Assembly: GCF_000685075.1 (NCBI RefSeq)
Contig: NZ_BAYD01000008.1
Span: forward strand, 62,001 to 126,000
Direction: 5' to 3'
DNA length: 64,000 nt
Source: Paraburkholderia oxyphila NBRC 105797
GTDB lineage: Bacteria > Pseudomonadota > Gammaproteobacteria > Burkholderiales > Burkholderiaceae
Shown here: positions 45,829 to 55,075 of the stretch, piece after piece
Position numbering within the stretch: position 1 is the first letter of the stretch
Layout of the letters: each line of letters begins with the position of its first letter
Notes under the pieces: model-generated
Seen by the model: the letters and a program-made list of their open reading frames with translations, nothing else
Databases searched by the model: none
Told to the model about the DNA's origin: nothing
Translations under genes and position numbers: made by a program

Positions 45829-46158
45829 ATGAAACGCATCCTCATTGCTTCACTGCTCACGGCCGCAACGGCCCTCCCAGTCACAGTATTCGCTCAATCC
45901 AGCGTCACACGCGCGCAGGTACGAACCGAGCTAGTCGAGTTGCAACAGTCGGGATATCGCGGCACGACGTCCGATGCCACGTACCCATCCGAACTGCTCG
46001 CAGCGGAACAGCGCGTGGCGACCCGCAACGTCTCGCATGCAGGCGGCCGAGCGGACAGCGGCTACGGCGCGCCCATGTCCGGCTCGACTTCGTCCGGCAG
46101 CCGCCCGCCCCCTGCCTCCGAGATCCCGGGTCTGCGGCCCGTCTACTTCGGGAGCTGA
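45829..46158 (+). CDS. DUF4148 family exported protein
   Basis: A 109-residue exported protein. The signal peptide is MKRILIASLLTAATALP and the following residues, with cleavage after VFA. The mature part has the DUF4148 core: SSVTRAQVRTELVELQQSGY and YPSELLAAEQRVA. DUF4148 proteins are abundant in Burkholderiaceae, often several per genome, with no known function. The tail is rich in Ser, Gly and Pro. The ATG at 45829 follows TTGGAGAATCGATC. The hydrolase gene starts two bases after its stop. Confidence 0.9.
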   Translation: MKRILIASLLTAATALPVTVFAQSSVTRAQVRTELVELQQSGYRGTTSDATYPSELLAAEQRVATRNVSHAGGRADSGYGAPMSGSTSSGSRPPPASEIPGLRPVYFGS

Positions 46159-46160
46159 TC

Positions 46161-47030
46161 ATGAGCCATCTCGAGGTCACGCATCACACGATGACGGCAA
46201 ACGGAATCCGCCAGCACTATGTCGAAGCAGGCGAAGGCGCGCCCGTGGTCCTGCTGCACGGCTTTCCCGAAACACACTACGCATGGCGCCATCAGATCCC
46301 CGTGCTTGCACAGCACTACCGCGTCATCGCACCGGATCTGCGCGGCTACGGCGAAACGGAAAAGCCCGCTGGCGGCTACGACAAGCGGTCGATGGCGAAC
46401 GACCTGCGCGCGCTCCTGCGCGAACTGTCGATCGAACGCATTGCGCTCGTGAGTCACGATCGCGGTGCGCGAGTCGCGACACGCTTTGCAAAGGACCATC
46501 CTGAAGTGGTCGATCGCCTCGTCGTCATGGACAACGTGCCGACGCGAGTCGTCGCCCAGTCAATCGACGCACGGATCACCCGCGCGTACTGGTTCTTCCT
46601 GTTCCATCAGGTTCCCGATCTCCCGGAGACCCTGATCGCGGGCAAGGAGCGCGCGTGGCTGCGGCACTTCTTCTCCGACTGGTGCTACAACCCGCACGCG
46701 ATTTCGGGCGAAGCGTTCGAGACCTACGTGCGCGCCTACGAAGCACCGGGGGCCGTGCGCGGCGCCCTGGCGGACTACCGCGCCAACGCTGTCGATGTCG
46801 CCCAGGACATGGAGGATGCAGACGTGTTGATTCAGGCTCCGACACTCGCCCTTTGGGGCGAGGAGTTCTATGCGGTGGGCAAGATGTTCGATATGGCGAG
46901 CGTGTGGAAAGGCATGGCGCGCGACGTCGTCACCCATGCCATCCCACATGCGGGGCATTTGCCGCATGAAGAGCAGCCGGAAATCGTCAATCGGCTTCTG
47001 GTCGAATTTCTCCACGGTTGGAAAGGCTAA
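46161..47030 (+). CDS. Alpha/beta hydrolase, fluoroacetate dehalogenase/epoxide hydrolase-like
   Basis: A 289-residue alpha/beta hydrolase. VVLLHGFPETHYAWRHQIPVL and LRGYGETEKPAGGYDKRSMA are typical. The elbow VSHDRGARVATR gives nucleophile Asp100 with Arg101 and Arg104, matching the Asp-Arg-Arg set that binds the carboxylate in fluoroacetate dehalogenase; the catalytic His is at about 266 (PHAGHLPHEE). However, the His-Trp pair that stabilises fluoride in that enzyme is Phe145-Phe146 here (AYWFFLF). A non-fluoride substrate or an epoxide is therefore more likely. It follows the DUF4148 gene by two bases. Confidence 0.85.
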   Translation: MSHLEVTHHTMTANGIRQHYVEAGEGAPVVLLHGFPETHYAWRHQIPVLAQHYRVIAPDLRGYGETEKPAGGYDKRSMANDLRALLRELSIERIALVSHDRGARVATRFAKDHPEVVDRLVVMDNVPTRVVAQSIDARITRAYWFFLFHQVPDLPETLIAGKERAWLRHFFSDWCYNPHAISGEAFETYVRAYEAPGAVRGALADYRANAVDVAQDMEDADVLIQAPTLALWGEEFYAVGKMFDMASVWKGMARDVVTHAIPHAGHLPHEEQPEIVNRLLVEFLHGWKG

Positions 47031-47105
47031 GGCAAATCGGAAGCGACCACCACCGGCGCCAGCGTGGTCGCGACGCTTCGCCAGGCTCGCCCAGAGGTGA
47101 CAATC

Positions 47106-48061
47106 ATGATTTACAGAATCGCAAGTGCGTTGATCCCCTTCCTGTTCTCCATGGGCGCGGGGTACTTTGCCGGAAGAGTCAAACAAGGCGCGATGCCGCT
47201 ATCGTCGATCAACACGATGCTCGTCGACTATGCGATGCCATTTGCGCTGTTCCTTTACACCGCCAGCATGCAGCGGGCGAGCCTTGCCCAGCATGCCGTA
47301 CTGATCGCGGTGCTGGTCGGTGTGATGCTGGCACCCTATTTCGCGTCCCTGCTCGCTTCCCGCTTCGTGTTCAAATCCGATCCCGCCACCGCTGCCGTGA
47401 GGGCCGTCACGATCGGCATGCCGAATTTCGCGTCAGTTGGTCTGCCGCTACTGCGTGCGGTGTACGGCCCAGAAAGCGACCTGACGGTCGCCATCGCCGT
47501 CACGACGGCTGCAGTCGTCATGTCGCCCGCGGCGCTCCTTCTGCTCGAACGTGCGCGTTGCGCGGCGCCCTCCCGCTCGAGCGAGGTCCAGCGGACCGAT
47601 GGGTTACTCGTCAGGGCGTTGCACAACACGTTCCTCAAGCCGGTCGTGCTAGCCCCCATAGGGGGTGTGCTCGTGTCGCTCTGTGGATGGACGCTGCCCG
47701 ATCTCCTGGCACAGTCGCTCAACATCATCGGAAGCACGACGGCGGGTCTGGCGCTGTTCTCGACCGGGCTTGTGCTCGCAGTACAACGTTCAGGTTCGAC
47801 GCACAGGCGGGTTTCGGCATCGTGTTGAGTAACGTCGTGCAACCGCTGATTGCGCTGGCGCTCGTTAGCCTGCTCGACGTGCCGAAGGCTCTCGCCGGAC
47901 AGGTGATTCTGCTGGCGGCGATCCCCTGCGGTTCCTTCGGCATCCTGTTTGGCTTGCCGTACGGCGTCAGCGATGCCTCCGCGGGAACGACACTTGTGGC
48001 GTCGAGCCTGCTCTCCGCCGTGACGCTGAGCGCCACCATCGTCTTGCTGGGGCACCTGTAG
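47106..48061 (+). pseudogene. AEC family permease with a frameshift
   Basis: The frame from ATG 47106 (ribosome site GAGGTGACAATC) encodes an auxin-efflux-carrier type permease: IPFLFSMGAGYFAGRVKQGA, TIGMPNFASVGLPLLRAVYG, LAPIGGVLVSLCGWTLPDLL. After LVLAVQR, near 47789, it runs out of frame and stops at 47828. The missing part, FRFDAQAGFGIVLSNVVQPLI to ATIVLLGHL, continues without a break in another frame to the stop at 48061. A one-base deletion explains it. Both halves are otherwise intact, so the change is recent or a sequencing error. AEC carriers export or import small organic acids. Confidence 0.85.
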
Positions 48062-48151
48062 CGCGCAGCAGTCGTCACGCTAGAGCCATCGCAAATGGCG
48101 GGAGACCCCTCGCCACACAGGGACCTTCAACCCACTACGAGATAGAGCCTC

Positions 48152-49357
48152 ATGAGCACAAACCCCGCTTCCTTGGCCCGAGCAGGCGCCGCGCCGACGA
48201 TGGCGCGCAGCCTGATCCTGCTGTTCGCGTTCAGTTGCGGCGCGATCGCCGCGAACCTGTATTACGCGCAACCCATCGTCTCGCTGATCGCCCCTGACCT
48301 GCATATGTCCGAAGGTACCGCGAGCCTGATCGTCTCGCTCACGCAAATCGGCTACGCCGCCGGGCTATTCTTCGTTGTGCCACTCGGCGATCTCGTCGAA
48401 AGCAAGCGGCTGATGATGATCAGCGCTGCGCTGTCGATTGTGAGCCTCGCTGCCGCGGCGACATTGGACGAGCCGGTTCTCTTTCTTGGGATTTCGCTGT
48501 TGATTGGCTTCACGTCGGTTGCGGTGCAACTGCTGGTCCCGCTCGCAGCGCATTTTGCGTCGTCTGAGACGCGCGGCCGCGTGGTCGGCACGATCATGAG
48601 CGGGCTGGTGCTCGGCATCCTGCTCTCGCGTCCAATCTCGAGCTTCATTGCCGGGCAGTTCGGATGGCGCGCGGTATTCGGCTTCGGCGCGGTCGTGATG
48701 ACGGTCGTCACGGTCCTGCTGGCACTGACGCTGCCGGGCCGGCGCCCCAACCATTCGGCAAGCTATCTGGAACTGATCCGTTCGCTCGGGCACCTCGTCA
48801 CGACGCTGCCGGTGCTGCGTCAGCGCTCACTCTACCAGGGACTGCTATTCGGATCATTTAGCCTGTTCTGGACTGCGGTACCAATCGAGCTGATGAATCA
48901 CTACCATCTATCGCAGACGGCAGTCGCCATGTTCTCGTTGGTCGGCGCCATGGGCGCAACATCGGCACCCATTGCCGGGCGCCTCGCCGACGCCGGCCAC
49001 ACGCATCGCGCAACGGCATTCGCGCTCGCGCTGGCGGCGATCGGCTACCTGCCGGTCATGTTAGTTCCGGGCCTCGGCGTGTTTGGGCTCGTTGGCACCG
49101 GCCTGCTGCTCGACTTCGCGGTGCAGATGAACCTGGTCCTGGGCCAACGCGAAATTTTCCAGCTCGATCCGAACAGCCGCAACCGTCTGAACTCGATCTA
49201 CATGACGAGCGTCTTCGTTGGCGGCGCCGTTGGGTCGGCAATCGCGAGCACGCTGTACAGACACGGCGGCTGGACCTGGGTCGCCGTCGGCGGCATGTTG
49301 TTCCCGCTCCTCGCACTGAGCCGCTTTCTGTTTTCCGGTAGCGGTGTTCGACCATGA
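48152..49357 (+). CDS. MFS transporter
   Basis: A 401-residue carrier with 12 hydrophobic segments. It starts LILLFAFSCGAIAANLYYAQPI, typical of the DHA1-like subgroup found next to LysR genes in proteobacteria; the helix 2-3 loop is PLGDLVESKRLMM, a weak form of the usual motif, and SSETRGRVVGTIMSGLVLGI is the helix 4-5 motif. Its substrate is unknown. It follows the frameshifted permease by 90 bases on the same strand. The ATG at 48152 is near GATAGAGCC, a modest ribosome site. Confidence 0.88.
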   Translation: MSTNPASLARAGAAPTMARSLILLFAFSCGAIAANLYYAQPIVSLIAPDLHMSEGTASLIVSLTQIGYAAGLFFVVPLGDLVESKRLMMISAALSIVSLAAAATLDEPVLFLGISLLIGFTSVAVQLLVPLAAHFASSETRGRVVGTIMSGLVLGILLSRPISSFIAGQFGWRAVFGFGAVVMTVVTVLLALTLPGRRPNHSASYLELIRSLGHLVTTLPVLRQRSLYQGLLFGSFSLFWTAVPIELMNHYHLSQTAVAMFSLVGAMGATSAPIAGRLADAGHTHRATAFALALAAIGYLPVMLVPGLGVFGLVGTGLLLDFAVQMNLVLGQREIFQLDPNSRNRLNSIYMTSVFVGGAVGSAIASTLYRHGGWTWVAVGGMLFPLLALSRFLFSGSGVRP

Positions 49358-49469
49358 CCCGGGAGGCTGGCACGGCGATGACGACGCGCCGCATTGTGCA
49401 GCACGCGCGGCAGTCATCGACAAGAGGGCGTTTTTCGCGCGAGCCGCCACGCGCCCGGGCTACGGCCTG

Positions 49470-50240
49470 TCAGTTCTGATTTTTGCCCCAGTACACACCA
49501 TCAGCCCGTACCGTCGTTCTGTCCAGAATACGATGCTGATCTGCCGAGATCGGCGTAGCTCGGTGGGCAACCCGGAAGTTGTCGGCAATAACGACGTCAC
49601 CTTCGTCCCAATGATGGACGTAAGCGGCACCTGCGCGCGAAAGATGATCGTCGAGATCGGTTCGCAATGCCATGAACTGTTCTGGCGTATAGCCCACGAC
49701 ACCGCCAGTGAGGCCGACATTGAAGTACAACGATGGCTCGCGTGTCGCAGGATGCTGCATGACGAGCGGATGTTTTGTCCCGTTTCGATGCAGCGTGACG
49801 AGACCGTCGATTGCGGGCTTCCTCTCTTCCGGATAGGCCCTGTAGGCCTCCCGCAGATCGGCGAAAAGCGTCTCGCCACCCATGGCCGGCTGCGCGACCA
49901 GATACCAGATCGAAATAGGCGTCGCCGCGGCGAGGAACGAGCCATCGGAATGCCAGTAGCGGCCAACGTTCGTATGACCTTTCGCGGGCTGGCTGGCCAC
50001 GCGAAAGATTTGCGGGTATTCGGCCAACTGTCCTTGACCCGGCGGAAATGTCTCGAGCGTGCCAAAGGCCTCCGACATCCTGACCTGCCCGGCAGGTGAA
50101 AGCTCCTGATTCTGGATGACCAGCAAGCCGTGCTCTAGAAGCGCTGTGCGTAACCGGTTCACATCGTCGTGCGACAACGAGGTCAGATCGGCTTCCTCAA
50201 CGTGCGCGCCAAAGCCCATTTGCATCGCCCTTATCTTCAT
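49470..50240 (-). CDS. TauD/TfdA family Fe(II)/2-oxoglutarate dioxygenase
   Basis: A 256-residue dioxygenase. The iron triad is His97, Asp99 (RYWHSDGSF) and His226 (NFRVAHRAT), with Arg241 (ILDRTTVR) binding 2-oxoglutarate. The strand GGETLFADLREAYRAYPEE is family-typical. Members hydroxylate taurine, alkyl sulfates, 2,4-D and similar compounds. The ATG at 50240 has GGAGGAACG upstream. It stands alone, convergent with the MFS gene, with no co-transcribed reductase, as expected for this class. Confidence 0.9.
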   Translation of the reverse strand: MKIRAMQMGFGAHVEEADLTSLSHDDVNRLRTALLEHGLLVIQNQELSPAGQVRMSEAFGTLETFPPGQGQLAEYPQIFRVASQPAKGHTNVGRYWHSDGSFLAAATPISIWYLVAQPAMGGETLFADLREAYRAYPEERKPAIDGLVTLHRNGTKHPLVMQHPATREPSLYFNVGLTGGVVGYTPEQFMALRTDLDDHLSRAGAAYVHHWDEGDVVIADNFRVAHRATPISADQHRILDRTTVRADGVYWGKNQN

Positions 50241-51106
50241 CGTTCCTCCGAATGTGCTAGCAGTTCCAGGTCTTTGCCGTGACAATGCGACCCTGTATCG
50301 ATGCAGAACATGCTAGCGATAGGGGATTCAGCGAGGTAGTGTCCCGCGCGGCATAGCTTTCATTCCAGCAGGCAATGCCGCGCCGCATGGCCGGGCTCTA
50401 CGAATACGATCGCTTTCATGCGGGTCAACTGGCGTCTCCACGCTGGAACATTCTTCCGTGATCTGCCCATGCTTTCCAGGAATAGCTCCTATTCCCCGTC
50501 GCAGCCTTCTACGGAAGCGGCAGCCTCGCCAAACTGACCCTATCGGTACCCGACTCCACATCACCATGGCTACTTTTCCCTCGCGCGGGCATGAATGGAA
50601 CTGAAGAATTTCCTTGAATGTGTCGCTGACGTACCGCACCTCGACTCTTTGCGCGATTGTCCATTCTCTTGTGACTGTGAATACGTTGACACATGATTGA
50701 TTCAGTACAACGGATGAATAAGACGTTATCGGCTTCTTCTCGCGCCCCATCGCAATCGTCTTCGCTCAACGCCGTCGCGACGGCCTTCATCGGCCACCGC
50801 TACTTCGACTCCGTTGGGCGCGCAACGCTGCCACGAGGCATAAGACAGGCCTCTCCGATTGACCTGGATCCGCCGTCAGGAGGATCACGATGAATAGCGT
50901 CCCGACAAGCGACTGCAGTGACCTTTCAGACGATGACGACCTCCGCGCGAACGGCCCCCCGCGAAACCTCGACGGCAAGGCCCACAGCGTATGGGGAAAC
51001 CGTCGGCGCTCTGAACTCTACTGCGCGCCGAGCCATGCCGGCATCGACAGAGTGAGCGCTCCCGATATGACTTCCTGCCACGAAGGGCTCGCATCGGTAT
51101 TCATGA
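50241..51106. other. 866-base gap with no supported gene
   Basis: This gap lies between the TauD-type gene and the end of the salicylate-hydroxylase small subunit gene. A frame at 50890-51123 (plus) follows a strong GGAGG ribosome site but its 77-residue product has no motif and overlaps the neighbour, so I did not call it. The palindrome at 50479-50495 is the other notable element. Confidence 0.4.
50479..50495. promoter_or_regulatory. Candidate operator, GGAATAG-CTC-CTATTCC palindrome
   Basis: A perfect inverted repeat with 7-base arms and a 3-base centre, about 240 bases upstream of the TauD-type gene. Symmetry and position suggest a regulator site; none is assigned. Confidence 0.3.
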
Positions 51107-51580
51107 TCAGACCGGATAGATGATGGAGTTCGGAATCATTTCGCTGTCGTAGATGGCAAGTCTCGAGGCGAACTTGAGGCCGTCAGCTGTCGCAACAATC
51201 TCGTCGATGTAGCGGCCGGCATTGAACACCGTCGACAACTGATTCAACTTCGTCCGTATCACGGCGTAGTTGGCTTCGCTATGAATCCGACCGTTCTCAA
51301 CCTTGCGCACCAGCGGCGCTCCCACAATGTGCCGTTGGTAGTACGGGTCGTGGAACAGCGTCTCCTGAATGCCATAGACGCGATCCCTGAGCATCCCCTT
51401 GCTCTCGAACGAAAGCGTGGCCAAGGGGAATCCGCGCTCGAAATTCTCCCGGGGCTGCAGTCGGTACAGGCAATCTTCGGTGAAGAATTCCGGCCACAGT
51501 GCCCAGTCGCCGGAATCAACTGCGCTCGCATAGTCCGCATACAGTTGCGTAAGCGCCATCCAGTCCCTGATGTTCTCCAT
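51107..51580 (-). CDS. nagH: Aromatic-ring hydroxylating oxygenase beta subunit (NagH-like)
   Basis: A 157-residue small subunit with the NTF2-like fold of ring-hydroxylating oxygenase beta subunits: [37 protein letters not shown], and [17 protein letters not shown]. It has no catalytic residues of its own and supports the alpha trimer. Its ATG shares one base with the stop of the large-subunit gene (TGATG), so they are coupled. Sequence and the gentisate genes nearby point to salicylate 5-hydroxylase. Confidence 0.9.
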   Translation of the reverse strand: MENIRDWMALTQLYADYASAVDSGDWALWPEFFTEDCLYRLQPRENFERGFPLATLSFESKGMLRDRVYGIQETLFHDPYYQRHIVGAPLVRKVENGRIHSEANYAVIRTKLNQLSTVFNAGRYIDEIVATADGLKFASRLAIYDSEMIPNSIIYPV

Positions 51581-52842
51581 CACTCCGGTGCCTCCATGAC
51601 TTCACGCCAGTAGCGGTACATACCGCGGATAAGCGTGTCGCTTACCATGTGATCTGTCTCTGCAACTTCATGCCCACCAAGCTCTGCTACGGCTCGATGA
51701 AACGGCCGGGTCTCGAATGACGATTGGGAGAACTCGATTACCTCGCCGTCGTCGGCCGAGACGAAGCCTGCAGGACCAAACAGGTTGGCCTGCCGCAGCC
51801 GTCGCTGGGTCATTTCCTCCGAGTCGTCTTCAAATCCGAAGTGCGTCCAGAAGAAGTCGAACGAGCCGTGCCCATTGGGCTGGATCTGGCGCGTCGAAAC
51901 GCTGTTCACGGACTGCTGGAGAATGACACTCGGGAAGATGGTCGTCATCACGGCGGTCGGGCCGCCCCACCACGGCTCCTGCACAATATCAAGGAAGCGC
52001 GGATCGTTGAGTTGCATGTCCTCCTTGAAGCGCGCGACTTGCGACACTTCCGACGTCTTCAGAGAGTTGCCTCGCGTGGAAATCATCGCCGCATGGCGAT
52101 TGTGCTCGTCCATCTTTAGCGCCGAACGGTTGTCGGCTCGCCAAAGTCCGAAAGTCACGAACCACGTGTGCAGCAAACCCGGATGATAGGAATCCTTGAT
52201 GTTTTCCTGCATCAGCTTCCAGTTGCCCGGAATGCGCTGTCGGTTGTAGCCGAGAATCTTGAGCTTCCGACCATTGAACGTCCGGTCGAAACATTCAAGG
52301 ATCGTCGGTCCGAGGAAGTCCTCGAACGACTCAATGTCGTGGTCGAAGGACGCAAAGACAACGCCGCCGCGCGTGGCAACCTTGAGTTTGGTCAGGCTGT
52401 GGTCTTCGAGCCTGAAATCGGACGGCATGCCGCCATGAACCTTGCCGTCCTGCTTCACACCGCGACGGAACGGCACGCCCTGCAGATCGCCCTCCAGCGT
52501 GTAATTCCACTGGTGGTACGGGCACGTGAACCCCTCCTTGCGGTTGCCGTGGCGCTCCCTGCAAAACGCCATGCCACGGTGGGCGCACGCGTTCTCGATG
52601 ACATTGACGTTGCCGTCCGCGCCGCGGACCATGATGACCGAGCGCTCGCCGATAGTCGTGCGCGTAAAATCACCCGGGTTGGGAATTTCCGCTTCCAGGC
52701 CGACGTAGCACCAGTGCTTGCGATAGAAGAACCGCTCTAGTTCTTTCTTGTAGATCGACTCGTCGGTGTACGCCATGAACGGGATACGGCTGGTACCCTC
52801 GTTTTCCCACTTGATGGTCTGGGGGAATACGGTGGATGTCAT
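51580..52842 (-). CDS. nagG: Rieske oxygenase alpha subunit, salicylate 5-hydroxylase type (NagG-like)
   Basis: A 420-residue oxygenase alpha subunit. Rieske ligands: Cys86 and His88 ([11 protein letters not shown]), Cys107 and His110 ([10 protein letters not shown]). The catalytic iron region is [12 protein letters not shown], with Asp217, His220 and His225. Overall pattern fits salicylate 5-hydroxylase, which makes gentisate from salicylate. Gentisate dioxygenase and fumarylpyruvate hydrolase genes lie directly upstream in the same operon. The reductase gene is broken and no ferredoxin gene is present, so activity depends on electron carriers from elsewhere. Confidence 0.93.
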   Translation of the reverse strand: MTSTVFPQTIKWENEGTSRIPFMAYTDESIYKKELERFFYRKHWCYVGLEAEIPNPGDFTRTTIGERSVIMVRGADGNVNVIENACAHRGMAFCRERHGNRKEGFTCPYHQWNYTLEGDLQGVPFRRGVKQDGKVHGGMPSDFRLEDHSLTKLKVATRGGVVFASFDHDIESFEDFLGPTILECFDRTFNGRKLKILGYNRQRIPGNWKLMQENIKDSYHPGLLHTWFVTFGLWRADNRSALKMDEHNRHAAMISTRGNSLKTSEVSQVARFKEDMQLNDPRFLDIVQEPWWGGPTAVMTTIFPSVILQQSVNSVSTRQIQPNGHGSFDFFWTHFGFEDDSEEMTQRRLRQANLFGPAGFVSADDGEVIEFSQSSFETRPFHRAVAELGGHEVAETDHMVSDTLIRGMYRYWREVMEAPE

Positions 52843-53567
52843 TGCGCGCCCCCCTTCGCCTGCTGGTCCACAGTCACGAACACTTCGGTCAGTCCATCGA
52901 TACGGCCACGCATCATGTCGCCGGCCAGGACTGGACCCACACCTTCGGGGGTTCCCGTCATGATCAAGTCGCCGGGTCGCAGCGCTTCATAGCGCGAGAG
53001 GTGCGCGATGCACTCAGCGGTCGACCAGATGAGCTTCGCGACGTTGGACGACTGTTGGACAGTCCCGTTGACCGTGAGCTCGATCGCTGCGGCGTCGACG
53101 TGGCCACCATCCGCGACGGTATGCAGGGCGCCGATCGGCGCCGAGTCACTGAAGCTCTTCCCGAATTCCCACGGCCGGCCGGCGTCGCGGGCCGCGAGCT
53201 GCAGATCGCGACGGGTCATGTCGAGGCCCACGGCATAGCCGAACACATGTTCAAGCGCCTGGGCCACCGGAATCTCGAATCCGCCCTTATCGATAGCAAC
53301 CACTAGTTCGACCTCGTACTGGTAGTTCGAGGTCATTGACGGATAGGAAACCGATATTGGCGCCGCTGCGTCGACGATCGCGCTCGCTGGCTTCATGAAG
53401 AAGAACGGCGGATCGCGATCGGGATCCTTACCCATCTCTCGCGCATGCGCAGCATAGTTGCGCCCAACGCAGAAGACGCGGTTGACGGGGAAGCGCTGAG
53501 AGCGGCCATGGACGGTCAGCGTATAAATGGGCGCAGCCGGAACTGCGAATTCGATTGGGTTTGTCAT
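52839..53567 (-). CDS. nagK: Fumarylacetoacetate hydrolase family protein (fumarylpyruvate hydrolase, NagK-like)
   Basis: A 242-residue FAH-fold hydrolase. VFCVGRNYAAHAREMG is the family's N-terminal signature; Glu85 and Glu87 (YQYEVELVV) with Asp116 (GLDMTRRDLQ) form the metal site; MTGTPEGVGPV closes the active site. In gentisate catabolism it splits fumarylpyruvate to fumarate and pyruvate. No maleylpyruvate isomerase gene is in the window; the enzyme could act on maleylpyruvate directly. It lies four bases after the dioxygenase gene and overlaps the large-subunit start. Confidence 0.92.
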   Translation of the reverse strand: MTNPIEFAVPAAPIYTLTVHGRSQRFPVNRVFCVGRNYAAHAREMGKDPDRDPPFFFMKPASAIVDAAAPISVSYPSMTSNYQYEVELVVAIDKGGFEIPVAQALEHVFGYAVGLDMTRRDLQLAARDAGRPWEFGKSFSDSAPIGALHTVADGGHVDAAAIELTVNGTVQQSSNVAKLIWSTAECIAHLSRYEALRPGDLIMTGTPEGVGPVLAGDMMRGRIDGLTEVFVTVDQQAKGGAQ

Positions 53568-53571
53568 TGCA

Positions 53572-54618
53572 TTACTCCCGCGCTTCGCGCCAAAGGCCGA
53601 GCGCCTGATGAACCGGACGGTCACTGAAACTGAACAAATGCGTATCCGACGTCGCGTGGATGCGCAGCACGTTCCACGAGGGAACGACAAAGATATCGTT
53701 GGTGCCGAAGCGAAGGAGTTCGCCGTCGATCTCGGCTTCGCCCGAGCCTTCCAGACATACGTAGACGGTGCCGTCCGTGCACCGATACGGCCGCGTCTCA
53801 AAGCCGTCAGGAAGACGCTGAGCGTAGGCGCCGATCGTCGGCATCGGAGACCCGCCAGTGGCAGGATTTACGTAACGCAACTTGAAGCCGAGGTGCGAGT
53901 CCGGCTCGCCGTGCGCGATGCCCAGCAGTGACTCCCGGGCGCGTTCATAGGGGTAGACGAATACCGGGCTCGGCGAAACAGCGGCTGGTTGATAATCGAT
54001 CGGCAACATATTGGCGCCGTAGCGCTTCAGGGCGTCGCCTTCCGGTTTCGCCTGCAACTGGGCTGCCACGCTGGACCTTTCCGAAAAACTGGCATCGAGC
54101 GTGCGCACGAGCGGCACGTCGAGTCCGTCAAGCCAGATGGCGGGCTGGATACCAGGATTGCCGTGGTCATGCCATGTCCAAGCCGGCGTGAGGATGAAGT
54201 CACCGCGGCGCATCGTCGTGCGCTCTCCGTCCACCGCGGTGTAGGCGCCCTCCCCTTCAAGCAGGAGACGCAGTGCCGACTGCGTGTGCCGGTGCGCTGC
54301 GGCCACTTCGCCAGGCATGATCAACTGCAGGCCTGCGTACATCGTCTGTGTGATTGCGGAGCGTCCGCGCAGCGCCGGGTTCTCCAGAATCAGGACACGG
54401 CGCTCTGCCTCGGCCGCGCTAATGAGGCGGCCCGCTTCCATGAGGGGCTCTCTCACCTCTGCGTAGCGCCACAGCGCCGGCACCACCGGAGAGACGGGCT
54501 CCGGCGTGACCAGTCGGTCGAGAACTTCCCACAGCGGAGTCAAGTTCTGTTTGTCGATGCGATCGTAGTACTCGCGTCTTGCCTGCACTTGCGCAGGTTC
54601 TATGGTGTGGTCACGCAT
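53572..54618 (-). CDS. nagI: Gentisate 1,2-dioxygenase
   Basis: A 348-residue bicupin dioxygenase. The N-terminal cupin has His109 and His111 (AAHRHTQSALRLLLEG) and a third His near 150 (WTWHDHGN). The N-terminus RREYYDRIDKQNLTPLWEVL is highly typical of gentisate dioxygenases. The C-terminal cupin (about 230-340) has lost most metal ligands, as in the family. It opens gentisate to maleylpyruvate. Its position between the broken reductase gene and nagK matches the nag operon order. Confidence 0.95.
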   Translation of the reverse strand: MRDHTIEPAQVQARREYYDRIDKQNLTPLWEVLDRLVTPEPVSPVVPALWRYAEVREPLMEAGRLISAAEAERRVLILENPALRGRSAITQTMYAGLQLIMPGEVAAAHRHTQSALRLLLEGEGAYTAVDGERTTMRRGDFILTPAWTWHDHGNPGIQPAIWLDGLDVPLVRTLDASFSERSSVAAQLQAKPEGDALKRYGANMLPIDYQPAAVSPSPVFVYPYERARESLLGIAHGEPDSHLGFKLRYVNPATGGSPMPTIGAYAQRLPDGFETRPYRCTDGTVYVCLEGSGEAEIDGELLRFGTNDIFVVPSWNVLRIHATSDTHLFSFSDRPVHQALGLWREARE

Positions 54619-54633
54619 GTGATTGTCTCCGGA

Positions 54634-55075
54634 TTACGAGCCGCTCGCATAAAACGCGTCGGCGTAGACATGCTCGGGTGGTACCCCGCGCTGTTTGAGA
54701 AGCCGTGTGGCGGCCTCCCCCATCGGTGGCGAACCGCAGAACCAGACGCACGTGGAACTCCAGTTCTTCATCCGACGGGAGGCGGGCCATCGAGTACGGC
54801 CGAATGTGATTTGGCGAGAACTGGACCTGCGCGTATTGCCCGGGAGAAAACGACAGGGGTTTTGCCGGTCGCAGAACGATGCGCTTGATGTCGTGCGTCA
54901 TGTCTTCGACTGCCACGACCGAGGCCTTCAGCACGCGTGCGGGATGAACGACCACCTCGTCCGGCTCGGGAACCTCGATCTCGCAACTTTCAGTCAATAG
55001 ACTCATGCGTGCGAACAGATTGGCACCTGGCGGGACAGTCAGCGTGCGATCAAGGGGACGGACGACGAGCTCCAT
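54634..55075 (-). pseudogene. nagAa: Oxygenase ferredoxin reductase (NagAa-like), broken by two internal deletions
   Basis: The frame from ATG 55075 begins MELVVRPLDRTLTVPPGANL, the N-terminus of a plant-type ferredoxin plus reductase fusion. It then jumps to LLTESCEIEVPEPDEVVVHP, so the [2Fe-2S] segment with the CxxxxCxxC cluster is gone. It goes on through the flavin domain (SPNHIRPYSMARLPSDEELE), then jumps at about 54750 and loses frame. The true C-terminus, VWFCGSPPMGEAATRLLKQR and GVPPEHVYADAFYASGS, is still readable in another frame to the TAA at 54634. About half of the usual 330 residues are missing, including NAD-binding core. It cannot work. Confidence 0.85.

Noticed and set aside
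50890..51123. A 77-residue plus-strand frame after a strong GGAGG ribosome site
   Set aside because: The product has no hydrophobic core or family motif and overlaps the oxygenase small-subunit gene end; the ribosome site alone is not enough.
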